Below are positions 32,813 to 42,267 of a DNA stretch of 64,000 nt, piece after piece. The DNA comes from Actibacterium sp. MT2.3-13A (lineage in GTDB: Bacteria > Pseudomonadota > Alphaproteobacteria > Rhodobacterales > Rhodobacteraceae): NCBI RefSeq assembly GCF_018139985.1, contig NZ_JAGSOU010000002.1, positions 1 to 64,000 of the forward strand, written 5' to 3'. The position numbers and the translations under genes were made by a program. The notes beneath the pieces are model-generated. The model ran no database searches. It had not been told where the DNA came from and worked only from the letters and a program-made list of their open reading frames with translations. How positions within the stretch are numbered: position 1 is the first letter of the stretch; each line of letters begins with the position of its first letter.

Positions 32813-33514
32813 GTGGTGTCTGGAGCATCCGGACCCGTAGACTGGGTCGTTCTATCGAATAGTCGTCTTGAGCAGATGGCGCTGGCGCGGGTTGCAGAAA
32901 AACTCCGGGGCGCGCGGGGGGCGTGTGCCGATCACGACCGCGAGTCGCTCAATGCGATGCTGCCCAAGGGCGCCGAGCCGTCGCTCATCCTGACCTGCCT
33001 GGGCCGGCAGGATCTGCAGAACGGCAGGCTGGAGGAACTGGCCGGGCGTTTCCCGAAGGCGCGGGTGGTTGTCTTCCTTCAGGCGGGGCCGCCGCCCGCT
33101 GCCATCGACATGTTGCCCGACAACGTTCGCGCCATCATGTGCTCCGATTGCACCGAGAGACAGATCTGCCAGGCGATCGAGCTGGTCGCCACGGGCTACC
33201 TGCTCCTGCCGGGCGCCTCCGGCGGCGCGCAGGCCGGCCACGGGGCGGTTCCCGGCGTGGTTCCCGCACCCGACCTTCCTGCCGTCAGGCCGCCGGAACT
33301 GACCGGGCGTGAGTGGCAGGTCTGCTGCGAGGTTTCCAAGGGCTCTTCGAACAAGCAGATCGCGCGGCGCCTGGGCATCGCCGTCAACACGGTGAACGTG
33401 CATGTCGGCTCGATCATGCGCAAGCTCGGGGTCCACAACCGGACGCAGATCGCATTGCGCATCGCCAACGGGGTAGCCCGGAAAAAGATCGCCGAGCACC
33501 GGACCGATTTTTGA
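32813..33514 (+). CDS. LuxR-family (CsgD-like) transcriptional regulator
   Basis: A 233-residue regulator. The N-terminal 130 residues look like a degenerate receiver domain (WVVLSNSRLEQMALARVAEKL at the start, later RAIMCSDCTERQICQAIELVATGYLLLP). The C-terminal domain is a LuxR helix-turn-helix (LTGREWQVCCEVSKGSSNKQI, then VNTVNVHVGSIMRKLGVHNRTQ). No clear phospho-acceptor Asp is seen, as in CsgD. The GTG at 32813 is chosen because a G-rich ribosome site precedes it and because the first strand of the receiver fold begins just after; the first ATG (32876) would cut into the domain. Confidence 0.8.
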   Translation: MVSGASGPVDWVVLSNSRLEQMALARVAEKLRGARGACADHDRESLNAMLPKGAEPSLILTCLGRQDLQNGRLEELAGRFPKARVVVFLQAGPPPAAIDMLPDNVRAIMCSDCTERQICQAIELVATGYLLLPGASGGAQAGHGAVPGVVPAPDLPAVRPPELTGREWQVCCEVSKGSSNKQIARRLGIAVNTVNVHVGSIMRKLGVHNRTQIALRIANGVARKKIAEHRTDF

Positions 33515-33588
33515 CGGCATGCGCGCGCCGGTGCAGTCGTCAGATGTCCCGGGGTCTGGGGCCGCGTCCCGATCCCTGCGCCGCCCGG

Positions 33589-34206
33589 TCACGCGTCCGG
33601 CGGCAGGACGCCCAACCCGCGCAGGTAGATGCCCAGGCCGCTTTCCAGCAGATCCTCGGGCGCGAAGGGGGCGCGGCCGCCCGGCGCGCCACGCGCGAAG
33701 AGCTCGACGATGCCGTGGCTGAGCGCCCAGATATGGGCCGAGACCATCGCCGCCGGCGGCCGCCTGTCCGGCGCGACATGCTCGGACAGGTCGCGCGCGG
33801 CGCGCTCCAGCACGGCGCTGGCGCGCCCGGCCACGCGGGCCAGTTCGGCATGCGCGTTGACCGACAGTCCGCTTTCGAACATCGCCATGTAATGGCCGGG
33901 ATGGCGGCGCGCGAAGGCCAGATAGGCCCGACCCGCCGCCTCGATCGAGGCCAGCGCCGAGGGCTGGCCCTGTTCGTAGGCGTGTTCGATCAGATCGGCG
34001 AAGATCTCGTAGCCCTGCCGCGCGACCTCGGCGATCAGGTCCTCGCGCCCGTCGAAATGGCGGTAGACGGCGGCGGGGGTGACGCCGGCGGATTTCGCCG
34101 CCTCCGACAGGGTGAAACCCTGCGGCCCCTTCTCTTCGATCAGGGTCAGCGCGGCCTCGACCAGCGCCTGTTTCAGGTTGCCGTGGTGATAGCCGCGCTT
34201 AGGCAT
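33589..34206 (-). CDS. TetR/AcrR-family transcriptional regulator
   Basis: A 205-residue repressor. The N-terminal DNA-binding domain begins [20 protein letters not shown] and has the TetR helix-turn-helix [26 protein letters not shown] near 34-59. The C-terminal ligand and dimer domain is of the WHG type (the [14 protein letters not shown] helix near 160-173). Its start overlaps the ppk2 end by 8 bases, so the two are cotranscribed. Confidence 0.9.
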   Translation of the reverse strand: MPKRGYHHGNLKQALVEAALTLIEEKGPQGFTLSEAAKSAGVTPAAVYRHFDGREDLIAEVARQGYEIFADLIEHAYEQGQPSALASIEAAGRAYLAFARRHPGHYMAMFESGLSVNAHAELARVAGRASAVLERAARDLSEHVAPDRRPPAAMVSAHIWALSHGIVELFARGAPGGRAPFAPEDLLESGLGIYLRGLGVLPPDA

Positions 34207-35068
34207 CCCAGATATCGGGGCCCCCGCAGATCGCGGGGTCGGGCGCGCCAATGGCGGCGGCGTCCTTGCCCTTGTAATCGACGCAGCCCAACACCCGCTG
34301 CATGGCCGCAATCCGCGCCCGGCGCTTGTCGTCGGAGCGGATCACCGTCCAGGGCGCGGCCTCGCTGTGGCTGCGCGCGAAGGTCTCGCGGATGGCGTCG
34401 GAATAGTCGTCCCATTTCGACAGGCCCTCGATATCGATAGGGCTGAGCTTCCAGTGTTTCAGCGGATCGGCCTCGCGCTTGAGGAACCGGCGCAGCTGCT
34501 CGGCCCGGCCGACGTTCAGCCAGAGTTTGACCAGGGTGATGCCCTCGCGCACCAGAAGGGTCTCGAAATCGGGCAGCTGGCGGAAGAAATTCTCGCGCTC
34601 TTCCGTCGTGCAGAAGCCGAAGACATGCTCGACCACGCCGCGGTTGTACCAGGAGCGGTCGAAGAGCACGATCTCGCCGCCCGAGGGGAGCTGCTCGACG
34701 TAGCGCTGGAAATACCACTGGCTGCGCTCCTTGTCCGAGGGCTTGGGCAGCGCCACCACGCGGGCCACGCGCGGGTTCATGTATTCGCGGAAACGCTTGA
34801 TCGTGCCGCCCTTGCCGGCGGCGTCACGCCCCTCGAAGATCACCGCGATCCGCCCGCCGCCTGATTTCACATGGGCCTGCAGCTTGACCAGTTCGACCTG
34901 CAGCGCGCGCAGCCTGGTCTCGTATTCCGCGCGGCGCATGGGCTGCCGATAGGGGTAGCTTTCGGTCAGGATGTCCTTCTTGCCGCCGTCCTCGATGGCG
35001 CGGCGCACCGCTTCGGGGGCTTCGCTTTCGAAATAGTGGCTGATCGCGCTGTCGAATGGCAGCTCCAT
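34199..35068 (-). CDS. ppk2: Polyphosphate kinase 2 (PPK2)
   Basis: A 289-residue enzyme that moves phosphate between polyphosphate and nucleotides. The Walker A is [16 protein letters not shown] near 79-94, the lid/catalytic region [23 protein letters not shown] near 113-135, and Walker [12 protein letters not shown] near 137-147. This is a single-domain PPK2, of the class I type by length. A GGGAGGGA ribosome site supports the ATG. It is followed by the coupled TetR gene. Confidence 0.93.
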   Translation of the reverse strand: MELPFDSAISHYFESEAPEAVRRAIEDGGKKDILTESYPYRQPMRRAEYETRLRALQVELVKLQAHVKSGGGRIAVIFEGRDAAGKGGTIKRFREYMNPRVARVVALPKPSDKERSQWYFQRYVEQLPSGGEIVLFDRSWYNRGVVEHVFGFCTTEERENFFRQLPDFETLLVREGITLVKLWLNVGRAEQLRRFLKREADPLKHWKLSPIDIEGLSKWDDYSDAIRETFARSHSEAAPWTVIRSDDKRRARIAAMQRVLGCVDYKGKDAAAIGAPDPAICGGPDIWDA

Positions 35069-35114
35069 CGCGTCCCTCCCGTGATTGACCCGCCCAGTAT
35101 GGCGAAGGCCGCGC

Positions 35115-35987
35115 TCAGCGCAATCCGGCGCGCGCGGCGGCGCGGTCGATGGCGGCGACTGTCGCGTCGGGGGCTGCGTGGTGGGGCATGTGGCCGATGC
35201 CCGGAAGCTCGACCAGATGCGCCTGGGCGATGGCCCGGGCCAGGGGGCGGGCATGGGTGGCGATCGGCGCGATCCGGTCGGCGGTGCCGTGCAGGATCTC
35301 CACCGGCGCCGCGATCGAGGGATAGCGCGGCGCCTGCCGGTGCAGCGCCGCGTTCAGCCCGTGGACCTGGCGCGCGTTGGCGCGCAGGCTTTCGGGGCGC
35401 AGGGTCAGCTCGGCGCCGATGTAATCCTCGTAGCCCTCGGGCGGGCTTTGCGGTGCGAAGACCTCGTGCAGGGCCTGGGAGACCAGGCTGCGCGGGGCCA
35501 AGGCCGCGATCAGCGGCACCGCCACCAGGCCGCCGGTCCAGCTGGCGGCGGCGCGGTAGAGCAGCCCCAGTTCGCCCCCCCAGGGGTTGACGGCGCCCGC
35601 CAGGACCACCACCGCCGCCACGCGCGCCGGGTGGTTCATCGCCCAGGCCAGCGCCACCGCCCCGCCGTAGGAATGGCCCACGATCACCGCGGGGCCGATG
35701 CCGAGGTCGGCGGCCGCGCTGTCCAGGAAGGCGGCCTGTTCCTCCGGCGTCTCGCCGTGATGGTGCAGGGGTGGCGTGTGGCCGAGGCCGGGGCGGTCGA
35801 AGGCGTAGACGTGGTAGCGATCCTGCAGCCGCGCGGTCAGCGAGAAGGTGAAGTCGCGGCTGTTCCCGCCCGCGCCATGGATCAGGATCACCGGCGGGCG
35901 CGGGTCGGACACATGGACATGCACCCGGTGGCCGTTGACCGTCAGCATCTTTCCCGTGGGGGGAAACCGCTCTGTCGCGTCGCTCAT
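35115..35987 (-). CDS. Alpha/beta-hydrolase
   Basis: A 290-residue alpha/beta-hydrolase-fold enzyme. It has the oxyanion segment [13 protein letters not shown] near 34-46, the nucleophile elbow [13 protein letters not shown] near 101-113 (Ser in GHSYG), a mobile cap region in the middle, the acid in [11 protein letters not shown], and the catalytic His in [14 protein letters not shown] near 265-278. It lies 27 bases upstream of nothing obvious on its strand and downstream of metA. The substrate is unknown. Confidence 0.88.
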   Translation of the reverse strand: MSDATERFPPTGKMLTVNGHRVHVHVSDPRPPVILIHGAGGNSRDFTFSLTARLQDRYHVYAFDRPGLGHTPPLHHHGETPEEQAAFLDSAAADLGIGPAVIVGHSYGGAVALAWAMNHPARVAAVVVLAGAVNPWGGELGLLYRAAASWTGGLVAVPLIAALAPRSLVSQALHEVFAPQSPPEGYEDYIGAELTLRPESLRANARQVHGLNAALHRQAPRYPSIAAPVEILHGTADRIAPIATHARPLARAIAQAHLVELPGIGHMPHHAAPDATVAAIDRAAARAGLR

Positions 35988-36014
35988 CGGCTGCCTTTCC
36001 GGGCGCGCCCGTTC

Positions 36015-36947
36015 TCAGGCGTCCTCGGTCCCGATCCTGTCGAGCTCGAAGGGGGTGCTCTGGTAGATCTCGTTGATCCAGTTGCCGTAAAGCAGATGCG
36101 CGTGGCTGCGCCAGCGGTTCTGCGGCGTCCTGGTCGGGTCGTCGCCGGGGTAGTAGTTCACCGGCACCGCGATCGGTTTTCCCGAGGCGACGTCGCGATC
36201 GTATTCTTCCTTCAGCGTGAAGCTGTCGTATTCCAGGTGGTTGAAGATATAGAGCGCGCGATGGCCCGGATCCTCGACCAGGCAGGGGCCGACCTCGTCG
36301 CTGCCCAGCAGGGTCCGCAACTCCGGCACGGCGTCGAGTTCGTCCTGCCGGATCTCGGTCCAGCGGCTGACCGGGATCAGCAGGTCGTCGGAGAACCCGC
36401 GCAGATAGGGTGAGGCCGGCGCCAGGTTGCGGTGCCGGAAACAGCCGAAGGCCTTGCGGTCCAGCATGTGCTTGGGGATGCCGTGGAAATGATTGATCAT
36501 CGCCATCCCGCCCCAGCACACGCCGAAAGTGGACTGCACATGGGTCTGGGTCCAGTCGAAGACGCGCGACAGCTCGCCCCAATAGGTCACCTCGTCGAAT
36601 TCGAGATGCTCCACCGGGGCGCCGGTGATGATCAGACCGTCGAATTTCTCGCCCGTCGCCTCGACCTCGGCGAAGGGGCGGTAGAACGCCTCCATGTGCT
36701 CGGCGGCGGTGTTCTTGCTCTCGTGCTCGGTCATGCGGATCAGCGACAGCTCGATCTGGAGCGGGGTGGAGCCGATCAGCCGCGCGAACTGGGTCTCGGT
36801 CTGGATCTTCTTGGGCATCAGGTTCAGCAACCCGATCCGCAGGGGACGGATATCCTGCCGCGCCGCACGCCCCTCTTCCATCACCATCACGCCCTCTTTG
36901 GTGAGGACGTCGAAGGCCGGAAGGTCGGAGGGCAGTTTGATGGGCAT
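36015..36947 (-). CDS. metA: Homoserine O-acyltransferase MetA (predicted acetyltransferase)
   Basis: A 310-residue enzyme that activates homoserine for methionine synthesis. It has the MetA features [21 protein letters not shown] near 36-56, [17 protein letters not shown] near 107-123, the nucleophile Cys144 in TFGVCWGG, and a C-terminal HLEYD-type Glu. In this family the residue after the TGAPV/L motif decides the acyl donor: Glu (here Glu113) goes with acetyl-CoA, Gly with succinyl-CoA. AGGAA precedes the ATG. No SAM riboswitch is visible in the 39-base gap upstream. Confidence 0.93.
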   Translation of the reverse strand: MPIKLPSDLPAFDVLTKEGVMVMEEGRAARQDIRPLRIGLLNLMPKKIQTETQFARLIGSTPLQIELSLIRMTEHESKNTAAEHMEAFYRPFAEVEATGEKFDGLIITGAPVEHLEFDEVTYWGELSRVFDWTQTHVQSTFGVCWGGMAMINHFHGIPKHMLDRKAFGCFRHRNLAPASPYLRGFSDDLLIPVSRWTEIRQDELDAVPELRTLLGSDEVGPCLVEDPGHRALYIFNHLEYDSFTLKEEYDRDVASGKPIAVPVNYYPGDDPTRTPQNRWRSHAHLLYGNWINEIYQSTPFELDRIGTEDA

Positions 36948-36986
36948 GGGCGGGTTCCTGTATGCGAGAGACGGTAGATAGGCCGA

Positions 36987-37850
36987 TCAGCCCTTGGCCT
37001 CAAGGGCGCGGGCGATAAGGGCCTCGAAATCCTGCGGTGTGTGGACGCGGGCGACCTCTTCGGCGCAGACCCGGACGCCCCAGTTGTCGGCCATCGCCGC
37101 GTAGCGCGGCTGGCGGTGGGCCAGCGCGCGGGCATAGGTCCAGCGCACGAAGGCGTCGGGGTCGACCCGATCCTCGGTCAGCTTGTGGCTGTCGAGATAT
37201 TCCGCCCAGGCGTCGTGCAGAAAGGCGGGCTGGTAATACATCGGCTTCGGCGCGCGGTCGAAACGGCGGATCAACTCCTCGGTATGCGCGTCCGAGCCCT
37301 CGATCCAGACCATCAGCAGGTTCTGCGACAGCGTGGTCAGAACCGGGTCCTGCGGGTCGTCGGGATTGACCACCTCGCAGATCGACCCGCCCGAGTCGCA
37401 GACGAAATGCGCGTAGCCGTAGATCCGCTGCGCGCGCTCGATGAAATGCGGCGTGTCCAGCAGGGCGGCGATCTCGGCCTGGCGGTGCTGCTCCTGCCGG
37501 CGCATGTACTCGTCGAAGGGCAGGCCGCCCTTTTCCGGGTTGCCGGGCTTGCCCAGGTAGGTCGAGAGCGGCGCGAGGTTGTTGAAGGTGATGTTGGAGG
37601 CGATGTAGATCGAATCCGTCATCAGCAGCTCGCGCAGGAAGGGGGTGCGCATCGCCTCGGCCTTGAAATTGTCGACGATATGCTCGCCCATGTAACGGGT
37701 GCCGATGCGGTAATCGACCGAGTAGTGGAACCACTCGCCCGAGGCGCGCAGCATGTTCGAGACATGGGTCTTGCCCAGCCCAGACATGCCGAACAGAAGC
37801 ACCCGCTTGCGCTCCGCGCCCCGCCACTCAGCTGCCGAATTGTAGATCAT
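36987..37850 (-). CDS. P-loop ATPase of unknown function
   Basis: A 287-residue protein with a Walker A motif (LLFGMSGLGKTHVSNML, about 18-34) near the N-terminus. It has no typical Walker B of known families nearby; VDYRIGTRYMGEHIV and SIYIASNITFNNL follow, and FVCDSGGSICEV near 149-160 may hold another acidic site. It looks like a nucleotide kinase-like protein. Homologues of this size are common beside metA in Rhodobacteraceae by my recollection. The ATG has a GGGAG ribosome site. It is 39 bases upstream of metA on the same strand, probably in one transcript. Confidence 0.75.
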   Translation of the reverse strand: MIYNSAAEWRGAERKRVLLFGMSGLGKTHVSNMLRASGEWFHYSVDYRIGTRYMGEHIVDNFKAEAMRTPFLRELLMTDSIYIASNITFNNLAPLSTYLGKPGNPEKGGLPFDEYMRRQEQHRQAEIAALLDTPHFIERAQRIYGYAHFVCDSGGSICEVVNPDDPQDPVLTTLSQNLLMVWIEGSDAHTEELIRRFDRAPKPMYYQPAFLHDAWAEYLDSHKLTEDRVDPDAFVRWTYARALAHRQPRYAAMADNWGVRVCAEEVARVHTPQDFEALIARALEAKG

Positions 37851-37899
37851 CGCCGCTCCCTCGCCGTTGGCCGAGTGGTAGTCAGCCGCGCGCGGGCGG

Positions 37900-38817
37900 T
37901 CAAACGGAATGTCGCGCGGCGCGGCGCCTCAGCAGGCGGCCGTCGACGATGACCAGACCCAGCGCCAGCAGGGCGAACCCGGCATAGGCGCGGGGGCTCA
38001 GCGCCTCGTCCAGAACCACGGCGCCCAGCACGATCGCCACAGGCGGGATCAGCAGCGTCACCAGCAGCAGGTTGCCGGCGCCCGCCATCGCCAGCACCCG
38101 ATAATAGAGCAGATAGGCCAGCGCCGTAGCCGCGACGGCGTAATAGGCGACCGCGCCCCAGGTGAGCGGGGCCAGGTCGAACCGGAACGGACCTTCCAAC
38201 GTCCAGGCCAGCGGCAGCATGACCAGGCTCGCGCCGGTCAGCATGCCGGCCGCCGCCACCTGTGGCGGCAGCCCGGCCAGGGTGCGCCGCGCCCAGGCCC
38301 CTGCCAGCGCGTAGGAGAAGGTGCCGCCGATCACTGCGAGCTGTCCCAGCGAGCGCGGGTCGAGGGACAGGAGGCTCTCCAGCCCGATCGCCGTGGACAC
38401 GCCGAGAAAGCCGAGGGCGACCCCCAGCATGCGGCGCGCGCTCAACCTCTCGTCGGGAAAGACGGCGGCGGCCACCACCACGCCGAAGATCGCCGTGGTG
38501 GCGTTGAGGATCGAGGTCAGGCCGCTTTCGATGTGCAGCTGGCCCCAGGCCATCAGGGAAAAGGGCACCACGTTGTTGAGCAGCCCCATCACGAGGAACC
38601 CCGCCCAGATCCGGGGCTGGCGCGGCACGCGCAGCCCGCGCAGCGCCACATGGCTCCAGAGCAGGATCGCCGCCCAGCCCACACGGTGCGCGACGGCGGT
38701 GAACACGCCAAGCTCGTCGAGGGCGAGGCGAATCGACAGGAACGAGCCGCCCCAGAGCAATGCCAGCAGGAGAAGCTCGGCCCAGGCGCGGGAGGTCAGG
38801 GTCTTCTGGACGGTCAT
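37900..38817 (-). CDS. DMT-superfamily transporter (EamA family)
   Basis: A 305-residue membrane protein with ten predicted helices in two EamA halves. The first begins LLLALLWGGSFLSIRLALDE near 15-34 and includes ALNN-type and NATTAIFGVVVAA segments; the second starts near 150 (LAVIGGTFSYALAGAWARR). Such proteins usually export amino acids or other metabolites. It lies just upstream of the ATPase-metA genes on the same strand. A strong terminator separates it from the porin gene before it. Confidence 0.9.
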   Translation of the reverse strand: MTVQKTLTSRAWAELLLLALLWGGSFLSIRLALDELGVFTAVAHRVGWAAILLWSHVALRGLRVPRQPRIWAGFLVMGLLNNVVPFSLMAWGQLHIESGLTSILNATTAIFGVVVAAAVFPDERLSARRMLGVALGFLGVSTAIGLESLLSLDPRSLGQLAVIGGTFSYALAGAWARRTLAGLPPQVAAAGMLTGASLVMLPLAWTLEGPFRFDLAPLTWGAVAYYAVAATALAYLLYYRVLAMAGAGNLLLVTLLIPPVAIVLGAVVLDEALSPRAYAGFALLALGLVIVDGRLLRRRAARHSV

Positions 38818-38867
38818 TGCCGGGCTTTACCGCCTGGCGGCGGGGCGCGCGACCCGGAAACTGCGCA

Positions 38868-38900
38868 AAGAAAAAACCCGCCTTCACGAAGGCGGGCTTT
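38868..38900 (-). terminator. Rho-independent terminator of the FadL-family gene
   Basis: On the minus strand AAAGCCCGCCTTCGTGAAGG continues into CGGGTTTTTTCTTTG: an 8-bp stem (CCCGCCTT/AAGGCGGG) with a U-run, 31 bases past the stop. Confidence 0.92.
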
Positions 38901-38931
38901 CCCGATGCTCTCATCCGAGGACGAGACGATG

Positions 38932-40047
38932 TCAGAAAGTATAGCCGACCTTGAAGCCGAAAGCCACGCCGCTGTTGTCCTTGAACTCGCCCAGCGTGGT
39001 GCCGGCCGGGAAGGGGGCGGCGGCCTCGGTCTTGGCGTCGCCGATCCAGACGTAGCGCGCGCCGCCGGTGATCTTCATGTTGCCGTGAGTGTAGGTCGCG
39101 GCGAGGCCGACGCTGGTGAAACCGTCGGTCGGCCCGAGGTTGCCCCAGAATCCGCCCTGCGAGGGTTCGTGGCCGAGGGTGACGGCGCCCGCCCAGCTGT
39201 CGTTGAACTTGCGCCCGACGCCGAAGGTGTAGGTGATGGTGTCGTTCTTGTAGTCGACCAGCGACCTGCCCGAGGCCGCGAACAGCGCGGCCGGGGTGAT
39301 GTCGGTCTTCGACCACTCCACCCAGCGCGCCGAGCCGAACAGCAGCGTGTCGGCGGCTATGCCGGTCTGGAATTCGAGGTTCAGCGACTGCGGGATCTCG
39401 GTCGAGAACCGGGTCGGGACCGGCGCGATGTTCTCGGTCGCGTTGAACTTGTGGGTGATGGCCGAGTTGTAGGTCAGCGCGATGCGCGCCGCGATCTCGG
39501 GCTTCTCCCAGGCAGCGCCCAGCACGAAGCCGGTCTCAGACGAGGTGTCGGTGCTCATCGTGTAGCCGTTGAACAGCGCCACCTTGCCCTCGGCCCGCTG
39601 GAAGCGCAGGCCGCCGTGGATGCTGAAATTCGACGGCAGCTTGTAGCGCGCCAGCATGGTCAGCGCGGTGGAATCGATGCTCGCGGTCGAACCGCCGTAG
39701 ATATAGCCGGTGCCGGCCTTGTATTTCACGTCAGCCCCGATCGGGCTGTCGAGGATCAGCGCGAGGTCGATCCGATCGTTGAGCGCCGCCTTGAAGCCGA
39801 GAGAGCTGGTGGTGTAGCTGCCGGTCATGTCGCCCGAGCCCGCCGTGCCCAGCACCGGCGTCACCGCGGCCGAGTGGCTGCCGCTGACATCGGGGGCCAC
39901 GCGGCCCATGCTCAGTTCCGCATAGGTGCCTTGCTGAAACAGGATCCCAACCGATTGGCTGGAGCGTTCCAGGCCCCCTGCGTAAACGGGCGTCATCATC
40001 AGCGCGGCCAGAGCCGCTCCTCCCAGGACACGAACCATTTCCCTCAT
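38932..40047 (-). CDS. OmpP1/FadL-family outer-membrane transporter (first copy)
   Basis: A 371-residue outer-membrane protein with a signal peptide ending near residue 23 (VYA-G). The mature part consists of alternating beta strands (GMRAP-like segments such as YTTSSLGFKAALNDRIDLAL and LPSNFSIHGGLRFQRAEG) and a C-terminal strand ending VGYTF, the outer-membrane insertion signal. The family imports hydrophobic molecules such as fatty acids and aromatics. A second, distinct FadL-family gene lies at 43904-45178. Alone on its transcript, with its own terminator. Confidence 0.82.
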   Translation of the reverse strand: MREMVRVLGGAALAALMMTPVYAGGLERSSQSVGILFQQGTYAELSMGRVAPDVSGSHSAAVTPVLGTAGSGDMTGSYTTSSLGFKAALNDRIDLALILDSPIGADVKYKAGTGYIYGGSTASIDSTALTMLARYKLPSNFSIHGGLRFQRAEGKVALFNGYTMSTDTSSETGFVLGAAWEKPEIAARIALTYNSAITHKFNATENIAPVPTRFSTEIPQSLNLEFQTGIAADTLLFGSARWVEWSKTDITPAALFAASGRSLVDYKNDTITYTFGVGRKFNDSWAGAVTLGHEPSQGGFWGNLGPTDGFTSVGLAATYTHGNMKITGGARYVWIGDAKTEAAAPFPAGTTLGEFKDNSGVAFGFKVGYTF

Positions 40048-40168
40048 CCCTGCTTGTGTATTGTTTGAGTTGCGGCCGACGCTAGCGGCGTCGATTTGCC
40101 GCCGTCAATCTCTGACGCCACGTCATAGCCTTGTTGCCGAAAACTGTTGTGATTTCTCCGCAGCGCGA

Positions 40169-41038
40169 TCAGCGCGGGCGCCGCTCCGCCCGCAGGTTGA
40201 TCACATTGGCGCCGAAGATCACCGCCCCTCCGATGAAGACCAGCATCTCCAGCGGCTCGCCGTAAAGTGCCATGCCCACCACCGCGATCACCGGCAGACG
40301 CAGGAAATCGAGCGGCATCACGATGCCGGCCGGTGCGATCGACAGGGCGCTGGTCAGGCAGAAATGCGCGAACAGCCCGGCGCAGCCGATCACCACCAGC
40401 GCCGGCCAGACCGCGGCCGAGGGCCGGGCGATGTCGCCGTCGATCCCGGCGCAGATCAGGCCGAAGCCCGCCTGCATTACGGTCAGCCAGAACAGGATGC
40501 AGGTGATGGTCTCGGTGCGCGTCAGCCGCTTGGTGAACAGCGCCGATCCGGCAAAGCCGATGGCTGCCGCCATCGCGGCGATGGCGCCGGGCTGCAGGTT
40601 GGCGGGGTCGGGGCGCGCCACGATCAGGATGCCGGCAAATCCCACCGCCGCCGCGAAGGCGCGCGTGGGCGTCAGCCGCTCGCCCACCAGCAGCGGCGCC
40701 AGCAGCGTCACCCACAGCGGCGCGGTGAATTCCAGCGCGAAGACCTGCGCCAGCGGGATCGCCGCGATGGCATAGAACCACAGGTTCTGCCCGGCGAAAT
40801 GGCTGACATTGCGGATCAGTTGCAGCCGCATCCGCCGCCGCGAGATCTGGCCCAGCGTGCCCGCCATGCCGCCCACCGCCAGCACCAGCGCGACGCCGAC
40901 CAGAGAGCGGTAGAACATCAGTTCGAAGGTATCCAGCTCGGCCTGCACCAGCCGGCCGGCCACGGCCATGGTGGAAAAGGAGGCGATCGCGCCGGTCATC
41001 CAGAGCGCGGCCTTCGCCACCTGCGGTGTGTCGCTCAT
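40169..41038 (-). CDS. DMT-superfamily transporter (EamA family, second copy)
   Basis: A 289-residue membrane protein with ten predicted helices in two EamA repeats (AALWMTGAIASFSTMAVAG at the start, IPLAQVFALEFTAPLWVTL near 84-102, then the second half from about 140). It resembles RarD/SAM-transporter-like members with the F-Y-R-S motif (LMFYRSLVGVAL near 43-54). The start has a GAGGTAGG ribosome site. It ends about 120 bases before the FadL-family gene on the same strand. The substrate is unknown. The 250 bases upstream (41039-41288) hold no supported gene. Confidence 0.88.
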   Translation of the reverse strand: MSDTPQVAKAALWMTGAIASFSTMAVAGRLVQAELDTFELMFYRSLVGVALVLAVGGMAGTLGQISRRRMRLQLIRNVSHFAGQNLWFYAIAAIPLAQVFALEFTAPLWVTLLAPLLVGERLTPTRAFAAAVGFAGILIVARPDPANLQPGAIAAMAAAIGFAGSALFTKRLTRTETITCILFWLTVMQAGFGLICAGIDGDIARPSAAVWPALVVIGCAGLFAHFCLTSALSIAPAGIVMPLDFLRLPVIAVVGMALYGEPLEMLVFIGGAVIFGANVINLRAERRPR

Positions 41039-41288
41039 ATCTTGCCTACCTCGTGATAGCGTCGGCTTTGCGCCGTTCCCGCATCCGTTCGCTGCCGCCC
41101 ATCCGACTGACATCAAACGCCGCGCGGCCCCGGACCTGTTGTCCTGTCGGGCCGTCGCGGCATGACCGCGAAGCCCGGATGTTTCAGTGGAAGGCAACCT
41201 GTCCCGTCGCGGCTTACGCCCGCAGCCAGAGGGCCGTGGCATCCGCGGACACCGGGGTCCAGATCACCGCTCTGCCGCACGGCGCGCC

Positions 41289-42206
41289 TCAGGGGATACG
41301 GCGGTCGGACAGGCCGGCCCGCGTGATCTCCACATGGCGCCGGCGTCTGCCGTAGCCAAAAACACGCGATGTCGCGGGGCTGAAGAAGCAATCCATGTCC
41401 TCGAACCCCGCCTCGATCATCCAGCGTTCCAGACAGGAGGCCGAGGGAAGGAACCAGTTCCACCCGCCGCGGTTCAGCTTGGTGACATCCTCACCTTCGG
41501 TGTCGTGCATGACGCGGTTGCCGTCGAAGCGGCAGATGTTGCGCGGGTCGTTCAGCCCAGCGCTTTCCACAAGGATCTCGCCCCCGTCCTTGAGCGCGTT
41601 GAAGAGGCGCCGCAATGCGAGAACCGGGTCCGACAGGTGATAGATCACGCCGGGGAAGTAGGCGATGTCGTATTTTTTCGAGGTTTCCAGGTCGTAGAGA
41701 TTCGTGCCTTCGCAGGAAATCCCGTCCTGCTCGTAGACGTCCTGGGTGAGGATCCTGGCCGTGCGCGCGTATTTCTGGACCTCTTCCAGGGCCAGGACAT
41801 TGGCGGCGCCCATGGCCTTCAGCAGCAGGGTGGTTCCCCCGGTCCAGCACCCGACGTCGATCACGTCCTTGCCCTCGAAATGGGTGTCGGGCAGCCCGTA
41901 GCGCACCAGGAATTGCGCCATGAGATTGATGTGGCGGTTGCCCATGCGCCCGGTCACCGAGAAGTCCTCGCTGAAGCGGTGGTTGTGTCCCCAGTGAAAC
42001 TTGATCGAGAGATCGCGCTGATTTTCCGTGGATTTCAGCCCCTCGATCTCGGGGTCGATCGTCCCCTGCTGATCGGTGAGCTGTTTCGCAAGCGCGAGTT
42101 TCGCGGGATCGGTCAAGGCGGTGAAGGAATCGAACCGGGACTTGAGCCGGCCTTGGACGGCCTTGACCCGTTCGATGTATTCCTTCTTCTGCGTTTCGTC
42201 GTCCAT
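41289..42206 (-). CDS. SAM-dependent methyltransferase, CmoB/DUF1698-like
   Basis: A 305-residue class I methyltransferase. The cofactor loop VIDVGCWTGGTTLLLKAMGA is near 114-133, followed by VLALEEV (the acidic ribose-binding position) and the motif IAYFPGVIYHLSDPVLALRRL near 182-202, which resembles CmoB/DUF1698 proteins. The N-terminal 110 residues are a helical region with KFHWGHNHRFSEDF. CmoB proper carboxymethylates wobble uridine in tRNA; whether this protein does so is uncertain. AAAGGA lies upstream of the start. It precedes nothing obvious in an operon. Confidence 0.75.
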   Translation of the reverse strand: MDDETQKKEYIERVKAVQGRLKSRFDSFTALTDPAKLALAKQLTDQQGTIDPEIEGLKSTENQRDLSIKFHWGHNHRFSEDFSVTGRMGNRHINLMAQFLVRYGLPDTHFEGKDVIDVGCWTGGTTLLLKAMGAANVLALEEVQKYARTARILTQDVYEQDGISCEGTNLYDLETSKKYDIAYFPGVIYHLSDPVLALRRLFNALKDGGEILVESAGLNDPRNICRFDGNRVMHDTEGEDVTKLNRGGWNWFLPSASCLERWMIEAGFEDMDCFFSPATSRVFGYGRRRRHVEITRAGLSDRRIP

Positions 42207-42267
42207 GCAGAAACCGTCCTTTCTCAGGGGGCTTGTTCCGTGTCCGGGTCGTTCCGGGCGCCGCCGG

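Noticed and set aside
36948-36986. A SAM riboswitch upstream of metA
   Set aside because: The gap to the upstream gene is only 39 bases and none of the conserved SAM-II/metA-motif elements is present.
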